In this document: positions 1 to 7,274 of the stretch, piece after piece
How positions within the stretch are numbered: the first letter of the stretch is position 1
How the letters are laid out: each line of letters begins with the position of its first letter
Assembly (NCBI GenBank): GCA_001701225.1
Contig: DAAQ01000006.1
Span: 1 to 25,427, forward strand
Length of the DNA stretch: 25,427 nt
Direction of reading: 5' to 3'
Source of the DNA: Bacteroidales bacterium H5
Lineage (GTDB): Bacteria > Bacteroidota > Bacteroidia > Bacteroidales > Muribaculaceae
The notes under the pieces: generated by a model
Databases searched by the model: none
What the model saw: only the letters and a program-made list of their open reading frames with translations
Told to the model about the DNA's origin: nothing
Position numbers and translations under genes: made by a program

Positions 1-80
1 CCTCTTCCCATTCCGAACAGAGAAGTTAAACCTCACCACGTCGATGATACTGCGAAAGTGGGAAAGTAGATAACCGCCCC
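1..80 (+). rRNA. rrf: 5S ribosomal RNA, 3' part
   Basis: The first 80 bases match the central and 3' part of bacterial 5S rRNA: the conserved CCATTCCGAACAGAGAAGTTAA block (positions 9-30) and the later GATGATACTGCG and GTGGGAAAGTAG segments. The 5' end lies outside the window, so this is a partial gene. A terminator follows directly, which marks it as the last gene of an rRNA operon entering from the left. The exact 3' end is uncertain by a few bases. Confidence 0.93.
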
Positions 81-90
81 TTAAACACGG

Positions 91-123
91 AGCCGGACCT
101 CAGCAGAGGCCCGGCTTTTTTTG
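91..123 (+). terminator. Rho-independent terminator of the rRNA operon
   Basis: AGCCGG and CCTC pair with GAGG and CCGGCT around an AGCA loop, and a run of seven T follows. It lies about 10 bases after the 5S gene. Confidence 0.9.
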
Positions 124-180
124 TATATAAGTCTACCCACATCCCGCGTGCGCGCACCAATGCAGGTGATGTCTTGCCGC

Positions 181-490
181 CGGATGCCCCCAGCCGCGAA
201 GCGGCGACATGTGGTAACCCATATCGAGCCCGCAGGGCGATGGTGTGGGGGGGAGACATGCATATGTGTGCCGGGCCTCGAAGAGGTCCTTTAATTCATA
301 TATAGCACGCGGATATCATTGGTTATCCGGCTCTGTATATGATTAAAGGACCTCTTCGAGGCCCTGTCTTATGTTGGTTTGCATCCCCCACACCATCGCC
401 GTGTGCGGGAGTTACGCCCTGACGGGCTCTCCCGTCACACGGCTCGATGTGGGGCTTACCATATGTCGCCGCTTCGTGGCTAGTGGCATA
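181..490. repeat. Large imperfect palindrome downstream of the rRNA operon
   Basis: The centre is a perfect 23-bp inverted repeat: 273-295 against 342-364, each arm containing CGAAGAGGTCC or its complement. The 46-bp spacer has its own small hairpin, CGGATA (310-315) with TATCCG (324-329). Outside this, 181-258 and about 381-490 are also inverted copies: both contain CACACCATCGCC, GGCTCGAT and TGTCGCCGCTTCG in the same order when one arm is read on the other strand. The right arm carries an extra 40-base hairpin (401-440, GTGTG with CACAC) absent from the left arm. No protein-coding signal is evident. Its function is unknown; a repeated extragenic element or remnant of a mobile palindrome is possible. 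Confidence 0.8.
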
Positions 491-521
491 AGACGGCTAA
501 ATCGCAGCGCATGCTATGGAG

Positions 522-615
522 CTGCGACCCCCTGCGGGGGCCGCAGACAACATATAATCCCGTACCTCGGGGCAAGCCCCGAGGCTATTGAGACCACGCC
601 CCGCATCCGCGGGGC
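522..615 (+). repeat. Three-hairpin intergenic element, copy A
   Basis: There are three hairpins in fixed order. H1 (522-546) pairs CTGCG, then CCCCC, with GGGGG and CGCAG. H2 (565-584) is an almost loopless hairpin centred on GGCAAGCC. After the linker CTATTGAG, H3 (598-615) pairs GCCCCGC with GCGGGGC around ATCC. The same order and linker recur in opposite orientation at 25335-25426, and a variant recurs at 15058-15146 and 15179-15267. It is non-coding and intergenic. It does not look like an ordinary terminator because no T-run follows. Confidence 0.8.
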
Positions 616-796
616 TCCAGCGCGTAAAAGATTCGGGGTTCTGCAACACGCCTTTTTTAATAGTACGAGGCTTGTCCCTGAACCGGGAAAGTTCTATTTT
701 GAAGGTAAAGGGCTTTTAAAAACTGATAGGATGAGCACCGAATTATATAATGCTTGTTTTAGAATCGAATTATATCTGTGTTCTGTTAAGAGGCAA

Positions 797-823
797 TAAA
801 AAAGCCCGGACGAAGCCGGGCTT
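797..823 (-). terminator. Terminator of the blaI-M56 operon
   Basis: AGCCCGG and CCGGGCT (803-822) form a hairpin around ACGAAG. Read on the minus strand it is followed by a run of six T (plus-strand A at 798-803). It lies about 20 bases after the stop codon of the M56 gene. Confidence 0.85.
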
Positions 824-843
824 AAACAGGGGAGGGGAACGTG

Positions 844-2331
844 TTATTTTTTCAGGGTAATCATGAGTTTACCATAAGGGAATTCCGGGTCGTCCTTGAT
901 GATGTCCATGCTCTGGATGTCTTCAGACTTGATTTTGCTGATGTCGTTGACACGTTTGCCGTCGACAAAGAAGGCGGGATCCGGCGCTTTGTTCTCTTTG
1001 TCGTTTGTAATCCTGAATGCGATTGGAATGACGTAGTGGACTGCTACATTCTCACCATTCATTTTTCCGGGTGTAAAGGGGGGTAGACTTGCCACGACGC
1101 GACATGCCTCGGCATCGAGTTCGGGAGAAACCGAACGTTTGACGGTGGGATTCTTGACAGCCCCGTCTGTCCCTACGATGAACTGCACGACTACACGTCC
1201 CTGCACTCCGGCCTGGAAGGCCGCTTGCGGATAGCGTATGTTCTGCGCGATGAATTTCATCAGTTCGTTTTCTCCGCCGGGATATTGGGGCATGACTTCG
1301 ACCATGTCATAGACCCTCTCCTGAGTGTCTACATCTGTGCCCTGAGCCGGCTGGGGTGTCTTGTCGGAGTAACCGACGACGACAATTTCCTCGAGCTTGC
1401 CTCCGTCACCCAAAGGAGCCTCGGGAGAGCGCAGTGTAGAAGCTATTGCCGGAATGTTGGTGATGGCGATGGCGGCTGCGATTGCCGGAATGAGTGCGAG
1501 TGCACGTAAGGCTCGCATCGGTGCGGGAGAGTTCTGTCTCATCATTGTGATACGGTTTTTGAGTTTGGAATTATTCAGTGAATTTGTGAGCAAGGAATAT
1601 CTCATGCCTGTGGCACGCTCGACAAGAAGCTGCTGATAGCGGTAGCTGTCGGCGCCCGATTCGAGTACCTGACGGTCGGCGAGATACTCGTGTACGGCTG
1701 CTGTCTCGGTGGCCATGAGCCATGCTGCAGGGTTATACCATTGAAGCGCACAGATGGCACGTATGGCAATCAGGTCAATGAAATGATGTTGCGAGATATG
1801 GGCGGATTCGTGACATATAATCATCATCCCGTCGCGCGTGTAGTCTGACCGGCTCATGACAATGTGATGCATGAAGCTGAACGGCGCGATACTGCCGTCG
1901 TCTACCAGAGTGACGGTTGTCCCATCGGGTGTTATGATTGTTTCGCCCGAGTGTATGAGGCGAAGTAGCCGCAACAGGCTCATGCAACCTGTCAGGACCA
2001 TCACGCACACACCTATAATATATGTGAGTGAGAGGAGCCCGAAGATTTCTATTGCCGTAGCATTCGGATTTGCAATTTCCTCAACATCTCCGATGGCACT
2101 TGCCGTCGGTGTGCCGACCTGGATATCGGCAGGAATTACCGGCTCGTATGCCGGGGCGAAGATGTCTATGGCAGGGAGAAGCGGCACACTGATCGCTATA
2201 ATCATCATGCCCCACAACGCTATACGGTTCAGCCGGTGATTATGCTCACCCTTGAGTGAGAACCTGTAAGCCAGCCACAGCACCGTGAGGGTGATGGCCG
2301 AGAGAAGAGAGAATGAGAAAAGATGTGCCAT
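844..2331 (-). CDS. M56 family metallopeptidase with TonB C-terminal domain (BlaR1/MecR1-like)
   Basis: This is a predicted inner-membrane zinc metallopeptidase of the BlaR1/MecR1 type, whose family members cleave or inactivate a partner BlaI repressor after sensing an envelope signal. The 495-residue protein has N-terminal membrane helices (about 5-24, 37-55 and 96-120), the zinc motif HESAH (174-178) and a downstream HEYLAD (214-219). A fourth helix lies at about 275-297. The periplasmic part has no penicillin-binding sensor. Instead it carries an EEIVVVGY motif (314-321), a TonB C-terminal domain (about 345-440, PQYPGGENELMKF... through PFTPGKMNG) and a short plug-like tail (about 452-494, FVDGKRV...IIKDD...YGKLMITLKK). 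It lies 4 bp after the BlaI-like gene, so the two are co-transcribed. No beta-lactamase is nearby; the signal and target are unknown. Confidence 0.9.
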   Translation of the reverse strand: MAHLFSFSLLSAITLTVLWLAYRFSLKGEHNHRLNRIALWGMMIIAISVPLLPAIDIFAPAYEPVIPADIQVGTPTASAIGDVEEIANPNATAIEIFGLLSLTYIIGVCVMVLTGCMSLLRLLRLIHSGETIITPDGTTVTLVDDGSIAPFSFMHHIVMSRSDYTRDGMMIICHESAHISQHHFIDLIAIRAICALQWYNPAAWLMATETAAVHEYLADRQVLESGADSYRYQQLLVERATGMRYSLLTNSLNNSKLKNRITMMRQNSPAPMRALRALALIPAIAAAIAITNIPAIASTLRSPEAPLGDGGKLEEIVVVGYSDKTPQPAQGTDVDTQERVYDMVEVMPQYPGGENELMKFIAQNIRYPQAAFQAGVQGRVVVQFIVGTDGAVKNPTVKRSVSPELDAEACRVVASLPPFTPGKMNGENVAVHYVIPIAFRITNDKENKAPDPAFFVDGKRVNDISKIKSEDIQSMDIIKDDPEFPYGKLMITLKK

Positions 2332-2335
2332 AGTG

Positions 2336-2731
2336 TCATTCCTCCCCGTGCTTGTCGCGCTGCTCGATCATATCGATTATCTCGCGCAGCTCGTCGACCG
2401 AGACCTTCTCCTCCTCGACCAGAGCGGAGACGGCCATCTTGTATGAATTGTTGAAGAAATCGCGCACCAGCCTGCCCATGGATTTCTTGCGATATTCGGT
2501 CTGTGGTGTCAGGGCGTAGTATTGGTGTGACCCTGCGATGGTCTCGTGCGACACATGACCTTTCTCCTCAAGGATGCGGACTATGGTAGAAACTGTGTTG
2601 ACGTGGGGGCGAGGCTCGGGAAAATACTCGAGCATCTCGCGGACGAATATGGGGCCGTGAGCCCATAGGATAGACATGATTTCCTGCTCACGCTCGGTGA
2701 GCCCGGATGAAGGACGGCGTCCAGCTTTCAT
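2336..2731 (-). CDS. BlaI/MecI/CopY family transcriptional repressor
   Basis: The 131-residue length is typical of the BlaI/MecI family. The N-terminal winged helix begins at about residue 12 (TEREQEIMSILWAHGP) and continues through the recognition region NTVSTIVRILEEKGHVSHE. The C-terminal helices (about 88-131), with many charged residues, form the dimerisation part in this family. Such repressors bind dyad operators and are released when the partner M56 protease is activated. Here the partner follows after 4 bp, and an operator-like 40-bp dyad overlaps the promoter just upstream, so autorepression of the two-gene operon is very likely. What else it controls cannot be seen. Confidence 0.93.
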   Translation of the reverse strand: MKAGRRPSSGLTEREQEIMSILWAHGPIFVREMLEYFPEPRPHVNTVSTIVRILEEKGHVSHETIAGSHQYYALTPQTEYRKKSMGRLVRDFFNNSYKMAVSALVEEEKVSVDELREIIDMIEQRDKHGEE

Positions 2732-2761
2732 AGTGTGAGAATTTTTGGATTAAATCTGTAG

Positions 2762-2808
2762 CAAATATAAGACTATAAATTTAGTTGAACAACTAATTTT
2801 ATAGTCTT
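2762..2808 (-). promoter_or_regulatory. Promoter and dyad operator of the blaI-M56 operon
   Basis: A near-perfect dyad has 18-bp arms: AAGACTATAAATTTAGTT at 2769-2786 and its complement at 2791-2808, with one mismatch and a 4-bp centre. On the minus strand a TATATTTG box (2769-2762) fits the Bacteroidetes -7 element. A TTG about 20 bp upstream, inside the dyad, fits the -33 element. The operator therefore covers the promoter. AGACTATA resembles the half-sites of BlaI/MecI operators. Confidence 0.82.
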
Positions 2809-2835
2809 AACTAATTTTAACGTCAGGATGCGTAG

Positions 2836-2870
2836 ATAAAAAATTAGGGCCATCTCTGTGGATGACCCTA
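2836..2870 (-). terminator. Minus-strand terminator of a candidate small RNA
   Basis: TAGGG(T)CATC pairs with GATG(G)CCCTA around CACAGA. The stem is fully paired, with one G-U, only in the minus-strand RNA; the plus strand has a C-A mismatch. ATTTTTTAT follows on the minus strand. No annotated minus-strand gene lies upstream of it, so it should end an unannotated transcript. Confidence 0.65.
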
Positions 2871-2995
2871 TTGATGCGATAAATGATTGGTTTGGTCTAA
2901 TTAGCTATTATTATTGCAACCGTTATTTTCTGTGTCTGGTATTGATTCTTATATCTTGTCGACTGCCCTATCGGAAGAGGCGTCGTTTATAATCA
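2836..2995 (-). ncRNA. Candidate small RNA between tsaD and the blaI operator
   Basis: A TAATTTTG box on the minus strand (3008-3001) is a consensus Bacteroidetes -7 element, although no well-spaced -33 TTTG is visible. About 160 bases downstream lies a good minus-strand terminator. The predicted RNA starts with a hairpin (plus 2960-2985) pairing CGAC and CCT with AGG and GTCG, with a C/U-rich loop containing CUUCC. The middle is AU-rich and single-stranded. It has no convincing ORF. Architecture (5' hairpin, open middle, terminator) is typical of trans-acting small RNAs, but this is inference from sequence alone. Confidence 0.4.
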
Positions 2996-3145
2996 CGATG
3001 CAAAATTACGACACACTTGTTACAGAGGTGTGACAATCGTTAGACAATGTTGTTACTACGTTCTTATTTAACATATTTTAAGCAATAATATATGCTGTCG
3101 GGATTATTGGGGAATTAAAACGATGGTTTTTCGGTGGGATTTGAG

Positions 3146-3153
3146 TAATTTTG
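3146..3153 (+). promoter_or_regulatory. tsaD promoter, -7 element
   Basis: TAATTTTG matches the Bacteroidetes -7 consensus and ends 8 bases before the ATG at 3162. Transcription would start almost at the start codon. This decides the start, because the upstream in-frame ATG at 3123 lies before the promoter box. Confidence 0.7.
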
Positions 3154-3161
3154 CAGTCACT

Positions 3162-4181
3162 ATGAGCAATGTAATTATATTGGGAATAGAGTCGTCGTGC
3201 GATGATACGTCGGCGGCTGTGATAAGGGACGGCATACTGCTGAGCAATGTGATAGCCTCGCAGGATGTCCATGCCGAATATGGCGGTGTGGTACCTGAGC
3301 TTGCCTCGCGCGCGCATCAGCAGAACATACTCCCCGTGGTCGACACTGCGCTGAAGCGTGCCGGGATAGACAGGCATGACCTCTCGGCCATAGCGTTTAC
3401 CCGCGGGCCCGGACTTTTGGGCTCGCTGCTTGTCGGAACCTCGTTTGCCAAGGGGATGTCCTTGGGTCTGCGTGTGCCCATCATCGACGTCAACCATCTG
3501 CACGGCCATGTCCTGTCGCATTTCATCAGGCGTGAGGAGGGCGACCGTGTGCCCGAATATCCATTCCTCTGTCTGCTCGTGTCCGGTGGTAACAGCCAGC
3601 TTATCCTCGTGCGCAATTATAATGACATGAAGATACTGGGCCGCACCATCGACGATGCGGCGGGAGAGGCTTTCGACAAGTGCGCCAAGGTGATGGGGCT
3701 CCCATATCCGGGCGGCCCTCACATCGACCGTCTTGCGGCCGAGGGTGATGCCAAGCGATTCAAATTTGCCAAGCCACGCATCCCGGGACTAGACTATAGC
3801 TTCAGCGGCCTCAAGACCTCGTTCCTCTATACCCTGAGGGACAATCTCAAGGCCGATCCCGATTTCATCGCCAACAATAAGGCCGACCTGGCCGCATCGC
3901 TGCAGCACACCATCATAGAGATATTGATGGATAAGCTCGACAAGGCCGTCAAGGAGACCGGTGTGAAGACCATCGCTATCGGTGGAGGAGTCTCGGCCAA
4001 CTCGGGAGTGCGCGATGCCGTCGCCGCATATTGCGAGCGACGCGGTCTCAACGCATTCATTCCCCCCCGCCTCTTCACCACCGACAATGCCGCGATGGTG
4101 GCCATAGCAGGATATTTCAAATATCTCGACCGGGATTTCTGCCGATATGACGAGGTCCCGTATGCAAGAGTGGAGGTATAG
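3162..4181 (+). CDS. tsaD: tRNA N6-adenosine threonylcarbamoyltransferase TsaD
   Basis: TsaD transfers threonylcarbamoyl from threonylcarbamoyl-AMP to A37 of ANN-decoding tRNAs, working with TsaB and TsaE in the cytoplasm. The 339-residue product starts MSNVIILGIESSCDDTSAAV, the standard family N-terminus. It contains the metal-binding HLHGH motif (H112 and H116 after VN), the SGGN segment, the GEAFDKCAKVMGLPYPGGP block, YSFSGLKT and a C-terminal GGGVSANSGVR. An in-frame ATG 39 bases upstream would add 13 residues of no family character and precedes the promoter box, so I reject it. The gene is followed by a 128-bp spacer and cinA. Confidence 0.97.
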   Translation: MSNVIILGIESSCDDTSAAVIRDGILLSNVIASQDVHAEYGGVVPELASRAHQQNILPVVDTALKRAGIDRHDLSAIAFTRGPGLLGSLLVGTSFAKGMSLGLRVPIIDVNHLHGHVLSHFIRREEGDRVPEYPFLCLLVSGGNSQLILVRNYNDMKILGRTIDDAAGEAFDKCAKVMGLPYPGGPHIDRLAAEGDAKRFKFAKPRIPGLDYSFSGLKTSFLYTLRDNLKADPDFIANNKADLAASLQHTIIEILMDKLDKAVKETGVKTIAIGGGVSANSGVRDAVAAYCERRGLNAFIPPRLFTTDNAAMVAIAGYFKYLDRDFCRYDEVPYARVEV

Positions 4182-4231
4182 GTGAGGTAAAGGTTATGAG
4201 GTTATAGATTTAAAGGTTTTCCTGAACCTCC

Positions 4232-4300
4232 ATTCTCTTTAAACCTTCCTCTTTAAACTTTCCTCTTTAATCTTTAAACTATAATCTTTCCTCTTTAAAC
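4232..4300 (+). repeat. Short pyrimidine-rich direct repeats ahead of cinA
   Basis: Four imperfect copies of (C)TTTCCTCTTTAAAC occur at about 4232-4243, 4244-4258, 4258-4270 and 4286-4300, just before the purine-rich AAAGGAG (4302-4308) that precedes the cinA start. An upstream TAAAGGTTTT (4211-4220) can pair with AAACCTT (4241-4247). The role is unknown; slippage or control of cinA translation is possible. Confidence 0.6.
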
Positions 4301-4309
4301 TAAAGGAGC

Positions 4310-5560
4310 ATGGAACTTTCTTTGATTGTGATAGGTGATGAGCTGCTGATTGGGCAGGTCACCGATACGAATTCGGGCATGATAGCCCGTGCGGTAGCTC
4401 CCTACGGGTGGAATATCCGCAGTGTGCAGACCGTCGGCGACAATGGTGCGGACATCACCCGCGCCATCGACGAGGCGTTCAGGCAGACCGATGTCATCAT
4501 TACTACCGGTGGCCTCGGTCCGACAAAGGACGACCTCACCAAGCAGGTGTTGTGCGACTATTTCGGCGGCACGCTGGTCGAGGACCCCTCTGTGACAGAA
4601 AACATATTGCGCATCTTCTCCAGCCGAGGCATCAGTCTCAATGCCCTCACTGCCGCTCAGGCAATGGTGCCCACGTCATGCCGCGTGATTCAGAACCTCG
4701 TCGGCACTGCCCCGATAATGTGGTTCGAGCGTCCTGACGGCAAGGTGCTCGTGTCGATGCCCGGAGTTCCCTTCGAGACGCAGACCATGCTTGGCGACGC
4801 CGTGCTCCCCGCTCTGCTCGAGAGATTCCCCTCAGACACCGTCATATCCCATTCGGTGGTGATGGTGGCCGGATTCACAGAGAGTGCGCTTGCCGAGACA
4901 ATCGCGGGCATAGAGAACGCGCTTCCGCCGCATCTCCATCTTGCCTATCTTCCCAAACCGGGGCTGATAAGGCTCCGTGTCGACGGCATACACACAGACC
5001 GCGACTTTATCGAGAGCGAGACAGCCCGTGTGGCCGATGAGATATGCGCCCTGATAGGGCCCGAGCATGCCATCTCGCGCCGTGACATGACAGCCGCCGA
5101 GATACTCCTTGACCGCTGCCGTGCCAAAGGGCTCACTGTCGCGACTGCCGAGAGCTGTACAGGGGGCAACATCGCCCATAGCCTGACCCTGATTCCGGGG
5201 GCTTCTGACGTGGTTGCCGGAGGAGTCGTGTCGTACAGCAACGAGGTCAAGATGCATGTGCTCGGAGTGAAGGCCGAAACCCTTGAGGCGCACGGCGCCG
5301 TGAGCCGCGAGACAGTCATCGAGATGGTGCGCGGAGTCATGGCCCTGACCGGGGCCGATGTGGCGGTGGCCACAAGCGGTATAGCCGGGCCCGGAGGCGG
5401 AACACCCGACAAACCTGTCGGCACCGTGTGGATAGCCGCCCGCGTAGGAGATAAGGAGATACAGACGCTCGGACGGTTTAACGGGTCGAGGGAACGTATC
5501 ATCGAGACGGCCACGACCCACGCCATTCTGCTTGCCATAAAGCTTATAGACACAATCTGA
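4310..5560 (+). CDS. cinA: CinA-family nicotinamide-nucleotide amidohydrolase
   Basis: CinA combines an N-terminal molybdopterin-binding-like (COG1058) domain with a C-terminal PncC-type NMN deamidase domain that acts in pyridine-nucleotide recycling. The product has 416 residues, the usual full length. The N-terminal domain starts MELSLIVIGDELLIGQVTDTN and contains TTGGLGPTKDDLT. The C-terminal domain has TAESCTGG (about 279-286), GGVVSYSNEVK, GAVSRE and TSGIAGPGGGTPDKPVGTVW. AAAGGAGC just before the ATG is a rare good Shine-Dalgarno site here. In many Bacteroidales cinA sits between tsaD and rpmB; here a pectinesterase-like gene intervenes. Confidence 0.96.
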   Translation: MELSLIVIGDELLIGQVTDTNSGMIARAVAPYGWNIRSVQTVGDNGADITRAIDEAFRQTDVIITTGGLGPTKDDLTKQVLCDYFGGTLVEDPSVTENILRIFSSRGISLNALTAAQAMVPTSCRVIQNLVGTAPIMWFERPDGKVLVSMPGVPFETQTMLGDAVLPALLERFPSDTVISHSVVMVAGFTESALAETIAGIENALPPHLHLAYLPKPGLIRLRVDGIHTDRDFIESETARVADEICALIGPEHAISRRDMTAAEILLDRCRAKGLTVATAESCTGGNIAHSLTLIPGASDVVAGGVVSYSNEVKMHVLGVKAETLEAHGAVSRETVIEMVRGVMALTGADVAVATSGIAGPGGGTPDKPVGTVWIAARVGDKEIQTLGRFNGSRERIIETATTHAILLAIKLIDTI

Positions 5561-5580
5561 CACCTCTAATAACCATAGCC

Positions 5581-7062
5581 ATGAAAACATCCATCACCGC
5601 CCTGCTCATGCTTGTGCCGCTGGCCCTCCCGGCTTCGCTCCCGCAGGTGACCCCGTTCCCGGGCAGCACAGTATCGCCCGATACACGACTGAGCATAACA
5701 TTCCCTTCGGTCCCGACATTGGGTACAGAGGGTGTGATACGCATCTTCGACGCCGCTACCGGCGAGCAGGTCGACAGCCTCGACCTCTCAATCGCCGCCG
5801 GGCCGACCGAGCGTACCACCGCGCCCAAGGCACCATATACCCTTGAGCCATACAACTATAACCGTCCACGGCAGACAAATGCCACCTGCACTCCCGGCAC
5901 ACCCTCGGGTACCGCTGCCAGAGACACCTCGCGCTATCAGCTCACCATCATAGGCGGATTCACCGACGGTTTCCATTTCCACCCCGTCATCATCCGCGGC
6001 AACCGCGCCGAGATATATCCCCATAACAATCTGCTCGAATACGGGCGCGAGTATTATGTCTCCGTTCCAGCGTCGGCGTTCACATTAGCCAAGGGGAAAT
6101 TCAAGGGCATCACCGCGAAAGATGGGTGGCGGTTCTCCACTGTCACCTCTGCTCCATCGGCCGGATGTCGCGAGCTCACGGTGGCACAGGACGGTTCAGG
6201 CGATTTCCTCACTGTGCAGGGAGCGATAGACCATGTGCCCGATTTCAGCGACGAGCCCTGGCACATACTTGTGCGCAACGGCGACTATGAGGAGCTGGTC
6301 TATTTCCGCAACAAACGCCATCTCACCATCGAGGGGGAGAGCCGCGACAGCGTCTATATCCACTATCCCAACAACGAGGTCTTCAACCCGCATCCCGTGG
6401 ATGTCAGCACCAACGAATGGCTCGGGACATTCCCCTCACGGCGAGCCCCGTTCATGGCCGACAACTGCACTGACATCACCCTGCGGGATTTCACCGTGGC
6501 CACCACTCTTAAGGGGCAAGCCGAGGGACTGCTGGTCAACGGACAGCGCAACCGCCTCCAGAACCTCACCGTCATCGGCGACGGCGATGCCCTGCAGGTC
6601 AACGGATCCGTATATGTCGAGGGGTGTACCATCGACGGAGGCGGAGACCTGGTGCTGGGACGCGGCCCTGCCTTCTTCAAGGATTGTACCCTCAAGGCCA
6701 CCGGGCCGTTCGCCTACGTCCGCAACGGCACCGCCACGCACGGTGATGTCTTTGTCGGCTGCACCTTCGTGGCCAAGAGCGGCCATGCCGTGTTTGCCCG
6801 CACCAACGGCACCTATCCTCACTGCGAGTTCGTGCTGATAGACTGTACCCTCGACGGCATCCCCGCCGCCGGGTGGAGCGGCCTCGACAAGGGGGACGCC
6901 ACCTATGTCAGATACTGGGAAGCCGGGAGCCGCAATCCCGACGGCACACCCGCCGAAACATCGGCGCGCGCAGCCGGGTCGCGTGTGCTCGACCCCGTGG
7001 CCGACGGAGCTCTCATAGACCTCTATCGCGACCCCGAATGGGTGTTGGGGTGGAAGCCATGA
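5581..7062 (+). CDS. Secreted pectinesterase-like protein (CE8 fold) with N-terminal Ig-like domain
   Basis: The 493-residue product begins with a signal peptide (MKTSITALLMLVPLALPASLP). Residues about 22-195 form an Ig-like region (VTPFPGSTVSPDTRLSITFPS...). From about 197 it has the pectin methylesterase start ELTVAQDGSGDFLTVQGAIDHVPD and the beta-helix pattern. Family landmarks: Q313 (KGQAEGLLV), D336 (GDGDALQ) and D356 (GGGDLVLG) align with the oxyanion glutamine and the two catalytic aspartates. The QDT glutamine is glycine here, and the usual GRPW is not visible (FARTNG instead), so substrate or activity may differ. It ends with YWEAGSRNPDGTP, as in Bacteroides homologues. It starts 20 bp after cinA, probably in the same transcript, and has no polysaccharide-utilisation genes around it. 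Confidence 0.85.
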   Translation: MKTSITALLMLVPLALPASLPQVTPFPGSTVSPDTRLSITFPSVPTLGTEGVIRIFDAATGEQVDSLDLSIAAGPTERTTAPKAPYTLEPYNYNRPRQTNATCTPGTPSGTAARDTSRYQLTIIGGFTDGFHFHPVIIRGNRAEIYPHNNLLEYGREYYVSVPASAFTLAKGKFKGITAKDGWRFSTVTSAPSAGCRELTVAQDGSGDFLTVQGAIDHVPDFSDEPWHILVRNGDYEELVYFRNKRHLTIEGESRDSVYIHYPNNEVFNPHPVDVSTNEWLGTFPSRRAPFMADNCTDITLRDFTVATTLKGQAEGLLVNGQRNRLQNLTVIGDGDALQVNGSVYVEGCTIDGGGDLVLGRGPAFFKDCTLKATGPFAYVRNGTATHGDVFVGCTFVAKSGHAVFARTNGTYPHCEFVLIDCTLDGIPAAGWSGLDKGDATYVRYWEAGSRNPDGTPAETSARAAGSRVLDPVADGALIDLYRDPEWVLGWKP

Positions 7063-7111
7063 AAATGCCGGGTTAAAATTTGTAACGTATTGCTAAAAAG
7101 AATCAAAAAAC

Positions 7112-7143
7112 TTTGGCAAAACGGTAAAAATTGATTAACTTTG
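7112..7143 (+). promoter_or_regulatory. Promoter of rpmB-rpmG-DUF4295
   Basis: TTTG (7112-7115), 20 bp, then TAACTTTG (7136-7143) is an almost ideal Bacteroidetes promoter. The resulting leader of about 125 bases contains a hairpin, GCCCG (7173-7177) with CGGGC (7195-7199), that could serve ribosomal-protein feedback. Confidence 0.85.
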
Positions 7144-7274
7144 CAGCCGAGTTTTGTGGCTCATCCCTGAAAGCCCGCGGAAAGATGCACCGCTCGGGCG
7201 ATATGAGACGTGAGATGGCGGCCACATGCTTCCCGTCAAAACAAATAAAATCAAAGAGATAAAAACCAACAGCC

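Noticed and set aside
371..799. A 142-codon plus-strand ORF after the rRNA operon
   Set aside because: It runs through the palindrome arm and hairpin copy A. Its peptide GASPEAIETTPRIRGA is simply the translated repeat, and a similar peptide appears at copy D on the other strand. No coding signal of its own.
844..2731. A beta-lactam resistance locus
   Set aside because: BlaI and M56 families are present, but there is no beta-lactamase, no altered penicillin-binding protein and no penicillin-sensing domain in the receptor.
3123..3161. Upstream ATG that would add 13 residues to TsaD
   Set aside because: The TAATTTTG promoter box lies inside this stretch and TsaD proteins begin at MSNVIILGIESS-like sequence.
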